64,000 nucleotides of DNA, taken from assembly GCF_030408675.1 (NCBI RefSeq), contig NZ_CP047200.1, forward strand, positions 2,046,001 to 2,110,000. The letters are read 5' to 3'. Positions 28,386-37,818 of this stretch are shown here, one piece after another. Every line of letters begins with the position of its first letter. The stretch's first letter is position 1. The DNA comes from Corynebacterium durum (GTDB lineage: Bacteria > Actinomycetota > Actinomycetes > Mycobacteriales > Mycobacteriaceae). The notes under the pieces were generated by a model. It saw only the letters and a program-made list of their open reading frames with translations. It was not told where the DNA came from and made no database searches. Both the position numbers and the translations under genes were made by a program.

Positions 28386-28602
28386 TTGAACACCGTTAGT
28401 GCAAACGTTTGCATAGAAAAAGGTCTATCGCTGGGTACGGAAACACCCTGGTTTCGTACCTGGCAGTGGACCTATATGACAATCATGGAAAATGTGCTTA
28501 TCACCAAGCCGAAAGACACCCCATTTTCGTGCTTGAGCATAAGCACACTTGACGAGGTCGATCATAACTACACCGTTTCCCACCCGAACAATGTAATTTC
28601 AG
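28386..28602 (-). repeat. Composite intergenic repeat, copy 2 (reverse orientation, complete)
   Basis: Mirror order of copy 1: tail (TTGAACACCGTTAGTGCAAA starting 28386, continuing CGTTTGC), module C (28421-28474, arms AGGTCTATCGCTGGGTACG and GTACCTGGCAGTGGACCT), module B (28493-28509 with 28531-28547, arms TGTGCTTATCACCAAGC and GCTTGAGCATAAGCACA), module A (about 28561-28602, ATCATAACTACACC to TGTAATTT). It lies downstream of hemW. Confidence 0.85.
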
Positions 28603-28718
28603 CAAAAACCCAGTTCAGAAGACATACCGCACCCCTAGCAACCATTGAGCAACGTTCACACGAACTGAGCAGACCGCAGCTTCAGGAGCTTACCCTGCAA
28701 AAACGCTACCAATCCCCC

Positions 28719-29864
28719 CTATTCCTCCTCAGCAATCAACACATCAGCAATAATCCCGTCGGCGAGGAGGCGGCCGGATTCGGTGAGGTAGACGCGGTCG
28801 TCGTCAAGCGTGAGCAAGCCTCGGTCCTGGTAGTGCCGCAGCGCCAGCTCGGCACCCTCGCCAAACAAAGAACGCGCAATCCCTTCACGCAACCTCAACC
28901 CCAGCATCACTTTCTCCACGTGCCTGTCGTGGGGGCTTAGGTGTTCTTCTTCGGCAATGGGCAACGCCCCCGCCGTGCAGTGTTGGGTGTAGCGGGCGGG
29001 GTGTTTGACGTTGAAGAAGCGTCGGTCGCCGAGGTGGGAGTGGGCGCCGGGGCCTGCACCCCACCAGTCGTGGTCACGCCAATAGCCAAGGTTGTGGCGG
29101 CATTCACCGTCGGGGCGCGCCCAGTTGGAGACTTCGTACCAATCGAAACCGGCGACGCTGAGCACCCCATCAATCAGTGCGTAGCGGCTGGCCAGGACGT
29201 CTTCATCGGTCACCTGTAGTTCCCCGCGCCGAACTTTGCGGGCCATGGCTGTGCCGTCTTCCACGATTAAGGAGTACGCGGATACGTGGTCTACTTCAGC
29301 GGCGAGCACGGCTTCGAGGGTGGCACGCACGTCGTCGTCGGTTTCGCCGGGGGTTCCGTAGATCATGTCAAGGTTGACGTGCTCGAATCCGGCGGCGCGT
29401 GCTTCTTTCGCGGCCTCCACGGGCCGCCCTGGGGTGTGGCGGCGTTCCAGTACCTGCAGGACACGGCTGGATGCGGATTGCATGCCCAGCGACACCCGCG
29501 TGTAGCCCGCCTCCAGCAGCCCCTCAAAGAATTCGGGAGAGGTGGATTCTGGGTTGGATTCGGTTGTCACTTCCGCACCCGGCGTGATGCCGAAACTCTT
29601 GCGCACGTATCCCAGCACTTGTGCAAGCCCCGAAGCTCCGAGCATGGAGGGCGTGCCCCCGCCAACAAACACGGTATCGGCGGGCTGCAACGCCCCGCCG
29701 AGGCTTTCCGCAGCTAGCTCCAGCTCAATGTCCAGGGCATTGAGGTAGGAGTCCACACTCGCAGAGGAACCCAGTTCGCCGGGGGTGTAGGTGTTGAAGT
29801 CGCAGTACCCACAGCGTGACGCGCAGAACGGGACGTGAATGTACACCCCGAAGGGATTGCTCAT
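28719..29864 (-). CDS. hemW: HemW, radical SAM heme chaperone-like protein
   Basis: 381-residue radical SAM protein formerly called HemN-like coproporphyrinogen III oxidase. The cluster motif is CASRCGYCDFN (residues about 14-24); the CxxxCxxCxF form followed by N, without the fourth Cys of HemN, points to HemW, a heme-binding chaperone, rather than a true coproporphyrinogen dehydrogenase. VFVGGGTPSML and TTESNPES are conserved, and the HemN C-terminal domain is at about 300-375. Start is ATG 29864; this ATGA overlaps the upstream gene's TGA by 4 nt. The frame stays open upstream to 30305, but that is antisense-like shadow sequence. Confidence 0.92.
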   Translation of the reverse strand: MSNPFGVYIHVPFCASRCGYCDFNTYTPGELGSSASVDSYLNALDIELELAAESLGGALQPADTVFVGGGTPSMLGASGLAQVLGYVRKSFGITPGAEVTTESNPESTSPEFFEGLLEAGYTRVSLGMQSASSRVLQVLERRHTPGRPVEAAKEARAAGFEHVNLDMIYGTPGETDDDVRATLEAVLAAEVDHVSAYSLIVEDGTAMARKVRRGELQVTDEDVLASRYALIDGVLSVAGFDWYEVSNWARPDGECRHNLGYWRDHDWWGAGPGAHSHLGDRRFFNVKHPARYTQHCTAGALPIAEEEHLSPHDRHVEKVMLGLRLREGIARSLFGEGAELALRHYQDRGLLTLDDDRVYLTESGRLLADGIIADVLIAEEE

Positions 29865-30574
29865 GAGGCGTATCCGCCGCGCCTGCCGCTTGCTGCCTGG
29901 GCGCGTTTGGCCGCTACCTTGGCCACCACGGCGTCGATACGCGCGCGCTCTAACAGGAACGCGGGAGGGTTCGAACCGCGCATGGTGCGAACGTAGGTGG
30001 GGTGTTTGCGGGCTACAGTTTCCAGCCAAGCATAGGCGGCGGATTCCACCAGCTGCTTGGACTGCGTGTACAGCAGCGGAAGGGACAGCACGTCCAGGTC
30101 GTCGGCGGCCAGGGCGGTGCATTCCAGCACCCATTCCACGATGTGGTGGCAGTGCGCAATCACCAGGTCCGTGCGCGCGCACAGCGCTGTGGTGAATTCC
30201 CGCACGATCACTGGGGTTTCGCCGAGCGGGAATTTGTCGGTCAGCGTGCGGTCGGTGATCAACGTGGGTTTTTCGGTGCGCTTTTCGACGTCGTGCAACC
30301 CCCACGGTGCACGCACGCTCACCGTTCCCGAGCGAATGCCGGAGGTCAGGGCGTGGCGCACGCCTGTGAGTTCCGCGACCACGCGGCGGGAGTCGTCTCG
30401 CGCTTCGGTGAGGATCACCTCGATTTCCATGAGGCAGTCTTCCACAAGCTCCGCATCCCAGTCGGCGATGGCCTCGGCGAGGTTTTCTACGTATTGCGCC
30501 ACCTCGTCACCAATGTTGTACACCTCTTGGGTGAGTTCACGGTGGCGGAGCAGGGCATCGTCGGCCAGGTTCAA
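29861..30574 (-). CDS. Conserved hypothetical protein upstream of hemW
   Basis: 237-residue soluble, mostly helical protein (MNLADDALLRHRELTQEVYN; ELVEDCLMEIEVILTEARDD) with an Arg/Ala-rich C-terminus. I do not recognise a domain. The start is TTG 30574, supported by AAAGGAG 8 nt upstream. It is translationally coupled to hemW by a 4-nt overlap, suggesting related expression but not a specific function. Confidence 0.68.
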   Translation of the reverse strand: MNLADDALLRHRELTQEVYNIGDEVAQYVENLAEAIADWDAELVEDCLMEIEVILTEARDDSRRVVAELTGVRHALTSGIRSGTVSVRAPWGLHDVEKRTEKPTLITDRTLTDKFPLGETPVIVREFTTALCARTDLVIAHCHHIVEWVLECTALAADDLDVLSLPLLYTQSKQLVESAAYAWLETVARKHPTYVRTMRGSNPPAFLLERARIDAVVAKVAAKRAQAASGRRGGYAS

Positions 30575-30676
30575 CGGGCTGCTCCTTTACTCTTGCGTGC
30601 TTGTGCTGCCGCGCGGGCGCACCATGGTGTTGAGATATTAACGGAGATTCACCTTAAAACACATTCAGCACATTCG

Positions 30677-30707
30677 GTGTGTGCCGCGCCGGATACGCGA
30701 CACACGC
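30677..30707 (-). terminator. Possible hairpin downstream of fadD15
   Basis: GTGTGTGCCGCG (30677-30688) can pair with CGCGACACACGC (30696-30707) with two G-U type pairs, loop 7 nt. It lies 33 bp beyond the fadD15 stop and before the next gene on the same strand. No clear U-tract follows. Confidence 0.35.
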
Positions 30708-30739
30708 CGCAACGTGGGTACCAAATGGGGGGTTGTTTC

Positions 30740-32587
30740 CTACCGCTTATAAATCTGGTCGATCTCTTTTTTGAAGCGGCGAACCACCACGTTACGCTTG
30801 ATTTTCATGGTCGGGGTGAGTTCGTTTTCCTCCTCCGACAGGTCGCGATCCAGGATGTAGAACCTCTTGATCGACTCGGAATGCGACACCAGCGAGTTGG
30901 CGTCGTTGATGGCATCCTGGATCTCCGCGCGCAGTGTCGGGTTCACTGCCAACTCGCTGACCGTGCGGGATTCGGGAATGTTGTGGGTGAGCTTCCACCG
31001 CTTCAGCGCGGCCTCGTCCAGTGCAATCAGCACACCCACATAGGGTTTGCCGTCGCCCACCACCAGGGCTTGGCTGATCAGGGGGTGGCTGCGCAGGCGA
31101 TCCTCCAAGGGACCGGGGGACACGTTCTTTCCTCCGGCGGTGACAATCAAATCCTTCTTCCGGCCGGTGATCACGATATGCCCGGAATCCAGTAGTTCGC
31201 CCAGGTCACCGGTGTTGAACCAGCCTTCCTGGTCGATGTTTTCGGCCGTGGCCTCCGAGTTGTTCCAATACCCGTCGAACAGTGTCTCACCCCTGAGCAG
31301 GATCTCGCCGTCGTCGTTAATGCGGGCAGACATACCGCCCACTGGACGGCCGACCGAGCCGATCACGTTGTCATCAAAGTTCACGGCGGCCGCAGCGGTG
31401 GTTTCCGTCAGGCCGTAGCCCTCGTACACTGTGACACCCATGCCCCGGAAAAAATGCAGCAAATCCGGGCTCATGGCCGACCCGCCGGAAATGCAGTACT
31501 TCACCGACGCGCCCATAGCCGCCCGGATCTTTGAGTACACCAGCTTGTCAAACATGGCGTGCTTCATCCGTAGCGCCCGCGACGGCCCTTCTGGGGTGTC
31601 CAGCGCCCGGGAATAATCCTGCGCCACGCGCTCGGCCTGGGCGAACGCCGCTGCCCGCAGGGGTCCGTTATCCTGCGCGTTCGCCGCCGCGCCGTTGCGG
31701 ACCTTCTCAAACACGCGCGGCACACCCAGGATCATGTTCGGGCGGGCGCGTTGAAACTCCACGCTCAGGGACGAGAAATCAGACCAGTGCGACTGGGTCG
31801 CCCCGCCAATTGCCACCGCCAACGACACCGCCCGAGAGAGCACATGCGCCAGCGGCAGGAATGTGAGCACCCGCGTACCCGGAACTGCGATGGCACCAAT
31901 CGGGTGCGTGAGCAGCGCCCGCACCTGCGCCAGCCAGTTATGGTGCGTGAGCCGGCAGCCCTTTGGGCGGCCGGTGGTCCCCGAGGTATACACCAGGGAT
32001 GCCAGGTCGCTGGAGTCCGTGGCGTCGATACGCGCGCGCACCTCATCGTCGCTGATGCCGCGGCCTTCGAACTTGAGGGTCGGGATCGCCGAGGCGTTAA
32101 TCTCCAGCACGCGCCGCAGCTTCGACGACGACCCCTTCAACGGCGGGCGGCCTTCCGTATCCAGCTCCAGGCGCTTGACCATGTCCGTGTGCTCCGGGGT
32201 CTCCGTCACCGCGAACACCGCGCCCGAATCCTCAATAATCCACTCCACCTGGCTCAGTGACGACGACCCGTAAATCGGCACCGTCACAGCCCCCGCCGCC
32301 CAAATGGCGAAATCCAACAGCGACCACTCGTAACGCGTCTCGCTGAGCAACGCCACGCGGTCGCCCTGCGTCACGCCATTAGCAATCAGGCCCTTAGCCA
32401 CCTCAAAAACCTCGTCCACGAATTCCTGAGCAGTCACATTCACCCACTCGAAATTTTGCGGGCGGGTAAATAGCACGCCATACGGGCGCGCCGCCGCTGT
32501 GGCCAGCAACGCCGTCACACACGACTCCTTCGGGCCAATCGTGTACTCCGCCGGAGTGCTGTACTCGCCTGTATGGACGGACGTCAT
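30740..32587 (-). CDS. fadD15: Long-chain fatty acid-CoA ligase, FadD15-like
   Basis: 615-residue AMP-forming acyl-CoA synthetase activating fatty acids with ATP and CoA. The P-loop motif is SLVYTSGTTGRPKGCRLTH, followed by VYEGYGLTETTAA, a GWFNTGDLG motif and KKDLIVTAGGKNVSP; the C-terminal lysine region is present (ELTPTMKIKRNVV). The ATG at 32587 follows AAAGGA at 5 nt; the frame extends further upstream without a better start. It is divergent from malQ. A gene of this type next to malQ is, as I recall, conserved in corynebacteria. Confidence 0.92.
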   Translation of the reverse strand: MTSVHTGEYSTPAEYTIGPKESCVTALLATAAARPYGVLFTRPQNFEWVNVTAQEFVDEVFEVAKGLIANGVTQGDRVALLSETRYEWSLLDFAIWAAGAVTVPIYGSSSLSQVEWIIEDSGAVFAVTETPEHTDMVKRLELDTEGRPPLKGSSSKLRRVLEINASAIPTLKFEGRGISDDEVRARIDATDSSDLASLVYTSGTTGRPKGCRLTHHNWLAQVRALLTHPIGAIAVPGTRVLTFLPLAHVLSRAVSLAVAIGGATQSHWSDFSSLSVEFQRARPNMILGVPRVFEKVRNGAAANAQDNGPLRAAAFAQAERVAQDYSRALDTPEGPSRALRMKHAMFDKLVYSKIRAAMGASVKYCISGGSAMSPDLLHFFRGMGVTVYEGYGLTETTAAAAVNFDDNVIGSVGRPVGGMSARINDDGEILLRGETLFDGYWNNSEATAENIDQEGWFNTGDLGELLDSGHIVITGRKKDLIVTAGGKNVSPGPLEDRLRSHPLISQALVVGDGKPYVGVLIALDEAALKRWKLTHNIPESRTVSELAVNPTLRAEIQDAINDANSLVSHSESIKRFYILDRDLSEEENELTPTMKIKRNVVVRRFKKEIDQIYKR

Positions 32588-32651
32588 GAGGTTCCTTTCA
32601 TCAAATTCATACACACAACACACTGTCATGCTTTTATGCAGCCTGACAAGC

Positions 32652-32666
32652 AGCATGAACCATGCT
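32652..32666. promoter_or_regulatory. Small inverted repeat in the fadD15-malQ divergent region
   Basis: AGCATG-AAC-CATGCT: perfect 6-bp arms with a 3-nt spacer, 41 bp before the preferred malQ start and about 30 bp upstream of its TATATA -10 candidate (32696-32701). Position suits an operator or activator site; the binding protein is unknown. Confidence 0.35.
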
Positions 32667-32706
32667 ATCGCGCGCCGCAAAGCACAAGGTGGCAATATAT
32701 ACAGGT

Positions 32707-34881
32707 GTGACCTATACCGATGCCTCCGCCGCCCTTGCCGCCCTCGCCGACACCTACGGAATTGCCACCTCATACTGGTCGGCAGATGGAGACCACATCA
32801 CCGTTAGCGACGATACTCTCCTGAAAACCCTGAGAGCTCTCGACGTACACGTTGATCCCACGGAAGAAAGCTGTCGCGCAGCCATCCAACACTTCCACGA
32901 CGAGGCATTCGCTAGGCCCCTGCCCCCCTGCGTTGTGGCCATCCAGGGCGACGCCCACCACATCAACGTTCACGTTCACGACGGCGCCACCGCCGACGTC
33001 ACCCTCACCCTCGAAGACGGCAGCCAACGCTCCATACAACAGGTAGAAAACTGGGCAGAACCCCGCACCATCGACGGCATCACCTGGGGCGAAGCCACCT
33101 TTGTTTTGCCCGAAGACCTGCCGCTCGGCTGGCACACACTCCACCTGCACTCGGTGGACGGGGGCAGTGAAGGCACGGACGGTGATGCGGGTGATGCGGC
33201 GGGCGCCGATAATCAAGGTGTCGAACCCCTGACCGCCAGATGCGACGTGGTGATCACCCCGCGTAGGCTCTCCACCGCCGACCGGTACGTTGAACACCCC
33301 GTGGGCGGCGTCATGGCGCAACTGTATTCCGTGCGCAGCGAGGAGTCCTGGGGCATCGGCGACTTCCACGACCTCGCGGAACTTGCGCGCATCACCGCCG
33401 AACACGCACACGCCGACTTCCTGCTGATCAACCCCCTCCACGCCGCAGAACCCTTCCCACCCATCGAAAACTCCCCCTACCTTCCCACCACCCGGCGATT
33501 CATCAACCCCCTCTACATTCACGTCGAAAGCATCCCCGAATACGCCGACCTGGACAGCGAAACACACGGCCGCATCGACTCCCTCGCAGCGCCGCTGAAA
33601 GATGCCAACCACAGCCCCGACTACATCCGACGCGACCCCATCTACTCGGCGAAACTCTACGCACTCCGCCAGATTCACGCCATACCCCGCAGCCCCGAAC
33701 GCGACGCCGCCTACCAGGACTATCTCGCCCACGAAGGCCACGGACTCGACGACTTCGCGCGCTGGTGCGCCGCCCAAGAAAACCGCGATGACGACACCAC
33801 CATCGACTTCTACCGCTGGCTCCAATGGATCTGCGACCAGCAATTCCACGCTGCCAGCGCCGCCGCCCACGACGCAGGCATGAGCATCGGCATCATGGCC
33901 GACCTCGCGGTTGGTGTTCACCCGGGAGGTGCCGACGCCACCAACCTCACAGGCGTCCTCGCCCCCGAGGCGTCGGTAGGCGCACCCGCCGACGGCTACA
34001 ACCAAAACGGGCAAGACTGGTCCCAACCCCCATGGCACCCCCGCAAACTCGCCGAAGCCGGATACCGACCCTGGCGCGACATGCTCCGTACCGTCCTCCG
34101 GCACTCCGGCGGCATCCGCGTCGACCACATCCTCGGCCTCTTCCGACTCTGGTGGATCCCCCGCGGACAATCCCCCCTCACCGGCACCTACGTCCACTAC
34201 GACTACAACGCGCTCGTCGGCATCCTCGCGCTCGAAGCCGAACGCGCCGGGGCCGTTGTAATCGGCGAAGACCTAGGAACTTTCGAACAATGGGTCCAAG
34301 ACGTCCTCGCCGCCCGCGGCATCATGGGCACCTCCATCCTCTGGTTCGAACGCTCCCCGTCCGTAGACGGACCCCGCCACCAGGGCGAATACCGACCCCT
34401 TGCCCTCTCCTCCGTGACCACCCACGACCTCCCGCCCACCGCCGGATACCTCTACGGCGAACACATCGCCCTCCGCGACCGGCTCGGGCTACTCACCCGC
34501 GACACCGAAACCGAAAACTCCGAGGACCTGGCCTGGCAAAACCGAATACTTGCGCGCATCGGCGAATACGGGCTGTTTTCCGGCACTGCACTGGACGGCC
34601 ACGATTTCGACGGCGCGGCACGCGACGACCGCGGCGACATCACCGACCTCCTCGTGGCCATGCACCGCTACATCGCTGGAACACCTTCCGCGCTCACCTG
34701 TGCCTCCCTCGTGGACATGGTTGGCGACATCAAAGCACAAAACCAGCCCGGCACCACCCATGACCTCTACCCCAACTGGTGCATCCCGCTTTGCGACGCC
34801 ACGAACACCCCCATCCTCATCCACGATCTGCCCGCATTGCCTTTGTTCAGGGCGGTTGCCGAGGCTTCTAGGAGGAGGTGA
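32707..34881 (+). CDS. malQ: 4-alpha-glucanotransferase (amylomaltase), GH77
   Basis: About 724 residues. Transfers alpha-1,4-glucan chains between maltodextrins in maltose and glycogen metabolism. GH77 landmarks are LINPLHAAEPFPPIENSPYLP, the nucleophile region GGIRVDHILGLFRLWWIP, GEDLGTF (acid/base Glu) and TTHDLPPTAGY. The first about 220 residues form the additional N-terminal domains found in actinobacterial MalQ. The start is uncertain: GTG 32707 is preferred because TATATA ends 5 nt before it and the protein then begins VTYTDASAALAALADTYGIA; ATG 32662 would add 15 residues that run through the -10. Confidence 0.9.
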   Translation: MTYTDASAALAALADTYGIATSYWSADGDHITVSDDTLLKTLRALDVHVDPTEESCRAAIQHFHDEAFARPLPPCVVAIQGDAHHINVHVHDGATADVTLTLEDGSQRSIQQVENWAEPRTIDGITWGEATFVLPEDLPLGWHTLHLHSVDGGSEGTDGDAGDAAGADNQGVEPLTARCDVVITPRRLSTADRYVEHPVGGVMAQLYSVRSEESWGIGDFHDLAELARITAEHAHADFLLINPLHAAEPFPPIENSPYLPTTRRFINPLYIHVESIPEYADLDSETHGRIDSLAAPLKDANHSPDYIRRDPIYSAKLYALRQIHAIPRSPERDAAYQDYLAHEGHGLDDFARWCAAQENRDDDTTIDFYRWLQWICDQQFHAASAAAHDAGMSIGIMADLAVGVHPGGADATNLTGVLAPEASVGAPADGYNQNGQDWSQPPWHPRKLAEAGYRPWRDMLRTVLRHSGGIRVDHILGLFRLWWIPRGQSPLTGTYVHYDYNALVGILALEAERAGAVVIGEDLGTFEQWVQDVLAARGIMGTSILWFERSPSVDGPRHQGEYRPLALSSVTTHDLPPTAGYLYGEHIALRDRLGLLTRDTETENSEDLAWQNRILARIGEYGLFSGTALDGHDFDGAARDDRGDITDLLVAMHRYIAGTPSALTCASLVDMVGDIKAQNQPGTTHDLYPNWCIPLCDATNTPILIHDLPALPLFRAVAEASRRR

Positions 34882-34947
34882 GCGCGGGGGTTCTGGGGGT
34901 GGCGTGAAGGTTGTATACCGCCCTTCTGAACGTCCCTCGCCTTGGGA

Positions 34948-35187
34948 TTTACCGTAATTGCACCGTTTTCCGTCCAAGTGGTGTAGTTACGGTCGACCCT
35001 GCGTAATGTGCTTATGCTCAAGCACGAAAACACCCCGTTTTGCGACCTGAGGATAAGCATACTTTTATGCAACCGTTTGCACTAACGTTGTTCAATGCTT
35101 CACGCGCCCCCTCTGCCTACCCCGGCTAACAAGGTCCACCGCCAGGTACGGAAACACCCCTTTTTCCAGCCTAGCGATAGACCTACC
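34948..35187 (+). repeat. Composite intergenic repeat, copy 3 (order A, B, tail, C)
   Basis: A: ACCGTAATTGCACC (34951-34964) with GGTGTAGTTACGGT (34979-34992). B: TGTGCTTATGCTCAAGC (35007-35023) with a decayed right arm ending GATAAGCATAC. Tail: GCAACCGTTTGCACTAACG then TTGTTCAA (to about 35095). C: AGGTCCACCGCCAGGTACG (from 35131) with CCTAGCGATAGACCT (to about 35185). The module order differs from copy 1, so modules can be rearranged. It fills most of the 327 bp between malQ and the small membrane gene. Confidence 0.8.
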
Positions 35188-35208
35188 TTACATAAACGCC
35201 ATTCAGGG

Positions 35209-35307
35209 CTAGAAGAACTGGCCCGCAGCCCAGGAAATGATGACGAGCGCAAGCAAACCAAAGAGGGCAAGCTTCACACGTGACTGGGGATACTTGTTGT
35301 TCCGCAT
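35209..35307 (-). CDS. 32-residue membrane protein
   Basis: Short reading frame beginning MRNNKYPQSRVK, followed by one hydrophobic helix of about 17 residues (LALFGLLALVIISWAAG) and ending QFF. A basic N-terminus before a single helix predicts N-in topology. TACCCT (complement of 35314-35319) ends 6 nt before the ATG, the leaderless layout seen at many genes here, which supports it being expressed. Function unknown. It is too short for standard gene callers and may be missed in annotations. Confidence 0.65.
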   Translation of the reverse strand: MRNNKYPQSRVKLALFGLLALVIISWAAGQFF

Positions 35308-35415
35308 GAGGTTAGGGTATCACTAGCACCTAAAGCCACTCTCACAACATCAAAGCGGTGCACAACATGATCAAGCCAGTCGCGCAGGAAACGGCAGCAG
35401 GAATGGTACAACCCC

Positions 35416-35724
35416 CTACCTAGGCTCCTCGTTAATCACGATCCGCGAACCGCCTGGCCGAACACCGGCTGGGCGGTCTCGCTGTGCAGCACCTTCACTG
35501 ACCTCGCGGCCCCTATGAACTACGGGCCGCCGGAGGAGTTCTTGGCCGTTGAAGAACCGGTAGGTGCGGGCACCCGCAATGTCGATAACCCTGAGCAGCG
35601 CAAAAGCCAGAAAAAGGCAGAGCGGAACGGTGCCGCCGAGCACCGCGATTACCTGGATCCACATGGGCGCGGAGGTGAGTTGCTGCCCAACAAGGTCAAG
35701 GTAGCGGGTGATCGTCGACATCAT
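35416..35724 (-). CDS. Small membrane protein downstream of dcp
   Basis: 102 residues starting MMSTITRYLD with one strong transmembrane segment (WIQVIAVLGGTVPLCLFLAFALLRVI, about 23-48), then a basic cytoplasmic tail rich in Arg and Gly. It starts 10 bp after the dcp stop. TAAAGT, which contains the dcp TAA, ends 7 nt before the ATG, so it might have its own leaderless transcript in addition to read-through from dcp. Function unknown. Confidence 0.65.
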   Translation of the reverse strand: MMSTITRYLDLVGQQLTSAPMWIQVIAVLGGTVPLCLFLAFALLRVIDIAGARTYRFFNGQELLRRPVVHRGREVSEGAAQRDRPAGVRPGGSRIVINEEPR

Positions 35725-35734
35725 AAGTAAAACT

Positions 35735-37780
35735 TTACAGCGCCCCGCCGAGGCCACGTCGCCTGAGCAAGGGTGCCACGTCCTTCGCGCGCCCGCGCAA
35801 CGATTCAAAAGCTGCCGCATAATCAGAAGCCCCGCCCCGGGAGAGCACCAGGTCACGGAAGCGCTGCCCCGCAGCCCGCGCGGCCTCGCCACTGGCCCCC
35901 GGTCCGGCCGCGCCGGTTTCTGTGAACCAGTCAAAACCGTCAGCGTCGAGGGCTTCCGCCCAAAGGTAAGAGTAGTATCCGGCGGAGTAGCCGCCGCCGA
36001 AGATGTGGTTGAAGTAGGTGGATTGGTAGCGGGGTTTCAGGTGTTCAACCACGAGTCCGGCGTCCTGCAACGCGGCTTCTTCAAATGCATGCACGTCGCT
36101 CACACCGGCGGCATCCTCGCTGCTCAGGGAATGCCACGCCATGTCGATGATGGCGGCGGCGAGGTACTCGGACGTCGCAAAGCCTTGGCCGAATTGGCGG
36201 GAGGCGGTGATGGCGTCGATAAGTTCGGACGGGAGGGGTTCCCCGGTGTCGATGTGGCGGGCATAGTTGCGAAGAACCGCTGGGTCGAGCGCCCAGTTTT
36301 CGTTGATTTGGGAGGGGAATTCCACGTAGTCGCGGGGCACGTTGGTGCCAGAGAAGGTGGGGTACCGCACGTCGGACAGCAGGCCGTGGAGTGCGTGCCC
36401 AAACTCGTGGAACATGGTGGTCACTTCGTCGAGGGTGAGCAGCGCGGGGCTGCCGTCGGTGGGTTTGGTCACGCCCATGACGTTGATGATCACCGGCCGC
36501 AGCCCCAGCAGCCGCGACTGCTCCACAAACCCGGACATCCAGGCGCCGCCGCGTTTCGACGGCCGCGCGTAGTAGTCCGTCAGGAACAGCCCGATGCCGG
36601 TGCCGTCTGCTTCCTTCACCTCCCAGACGTCTACATCCGGCGCATATCCCGCCAGGTCAGGGCGAGGTTCCACGCGGATGCCGTAAAGGCGCTCAGCCGC
36701 GTAGAACACGCCGTCGCGCAGCACGCGATCCAGCGGGAAGTAGCGGCGCAGCTCCTCGGCATCGAGGGAGTAGTCACGCTCCCTGAGTTTCGACTCCCAG
36801 TAGGGCCAGTCCGCGCCGTCCACCTTTTCCTCAGCGGTCGTGTCCGCGAGCTCGGCGATCAGCTTGTACTCCCCCGCCGCATTAGCTGCGGCGGCCGGGG
36901 CCAAGTCACGCAACAGGGTGCGGGCGGCGTCGGCACTACCAGCGGTTTCCTCTTCGATCACGTAATCGGCGTGGCTGGGGTAGCCCAGCATCTCCGCGCG
37001 GCGGGCCCGCAGCCGCACCATCTCCAACAGCACCGGAACATTACTACCCGTCCCGCGCTTCTGCGACGCCTCATACAGCGCCATGCGTGCCGATGCCCGC
37101 TCCAACACCGCCTGATCAGCCTGCACCGTCGGCAAATCCAGTGGGACCACATAGCCGGCCCGGCCCAGCGCGGTGGCTGCGGCGGCAGCGGCTTGCCTGC
37201 GGGAGGCGTCGAAACCGGCGAGTTCTCCCTCTGACAGGTCCACTGCCAGGGCGTTCGTCTCGGAGAGGAGATTCTTGCTGAACTCGTCGCTCAGCACAGA
37301 CAAGCGCTGGTTGATGGAGATAAGCTCCGCCTTAGCATCAGTGGAAAGGTCCGCACCGCGGCGTCGAAAAGCGCGAAGCAGGTACGCATGCAGACGGGAA
37401 CTTTCCTCGTCGCCGGGCGGGGGCGTGACAGCCTGGATGCGGGCGTACAGGTCCGCGTTCTGGTAGACGGAATCGCTGTGAGCTGCAAGTTTCGGCGTGA
37501 TATCGGTGGCAACGGCATCCAGAGCCTCCGACGCGTCCGTGCCGTACAGGTTAGCGAACACCGCGTGCACCCGACCCAGCGCCTGGCCCGACCGCTCCAG
37601 CGCCTCCACCGTGTTTTCCCAGGTAGCGGGCTCGGGATTCGTGGCGATGGCGGCAATCTCGGCGGTATGCTCGGCGATGGCGGCATCGAAAGCGGGGATG
37701 AAATGCTCGTCGCGAATATCAGCGAACCGCGGAAGCTGATACGGCAAGTCGGACGGCACAAGCAGCGGATTAGCGTTCAT
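35735..37780 (-). CDS. dcp: Peptidyl-dipeptidase Dcp, M3 family
   Basis: 681-residue zinc metallopeptidase of family M3, removing C-terminal dipeptides from oligopeptides in the cytoplasm. The zinc site HEFGHALHG lies at about residue 460 with the third Glu ligand in the following helix (YVEFPSQINENWA). Length matches Dcp/oligopeptidase A (about 680). No signal peptide. It starts at ATG 37780, divergent from the esterase gene. Confidence 0.93.
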   Translation of the reverse strand: MNANPLLVPSDLPYQLPRFADIRDEHFIPAFDAAIAEHTAEIAAIATNPEPATWENTVEALERSGQALGRVHAVFANLYGTDASEALDAVATDITPKLAAHSDSVYQNADLYARIQAVTPPPGDEESSRLHAYLLRAFRRRGADLSTDAKAELISINQRLSVLSDEFSKNLLSETNALAVDLSEGELAGFDASRRQAAAAAATALGRAGYVVPLDLPTVQADQAVLERASARMALYEASQKRGTGSNVPVLLEMVRLRARRAEMLGYPSHADYVIEEETAGSADAARTLLRDLAPAAAANAAGEYKLIAELADTTAEEKVDGADWPYWESKLRERDYSLDAEELRRYFPLDRVLRDGVFYAAERLYGIRVEPRPDLAGYAPDVDVWEVKEADGTGIGLFLTDYYARPSKRGGAWMSGFVEQSRLLGLRPVIINVMGVTKPTDGSPALLTLDEVTTMFHEFGHALHGLLSDVRYPTFSGTNVPRDYVEFPSQINENWALDPAVLRNYARHIDTGEPLPSELIDAITASRQFGQGFATSEYLAAAIIDMAWHSLSSEDAAGVSDVHAFEEAALQDAGLVVEHLKPRYQSTYFNHIFGGGYSAGYYSYLWAEALDADGFDWFTETGAAGPGASGEAARAAGQRFRDLVLSRGGASDYAAAFESLRGRAKDVAPLLRRRGLGGAL

Positions 37781-37818
37781 GCGTACCAGTCTGCCACCCC
37801 GATTGTTAGCCTAAACAC

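Noticed and set aside
29865..30305. Upstream extension of the hemW frame
   Set aside because: The extension overlaps the coupled hypothetical gene and is His/Arg/Pro-rich; the ATG at 29864 begins directly with the conserved HemW N-terminus.
35708..37234. 508-codon open frame on the plus strand opposite dcp
   Set aside because: Antisense to a complete M3 peptidase gene; composition is atypical and no family motif is visible.
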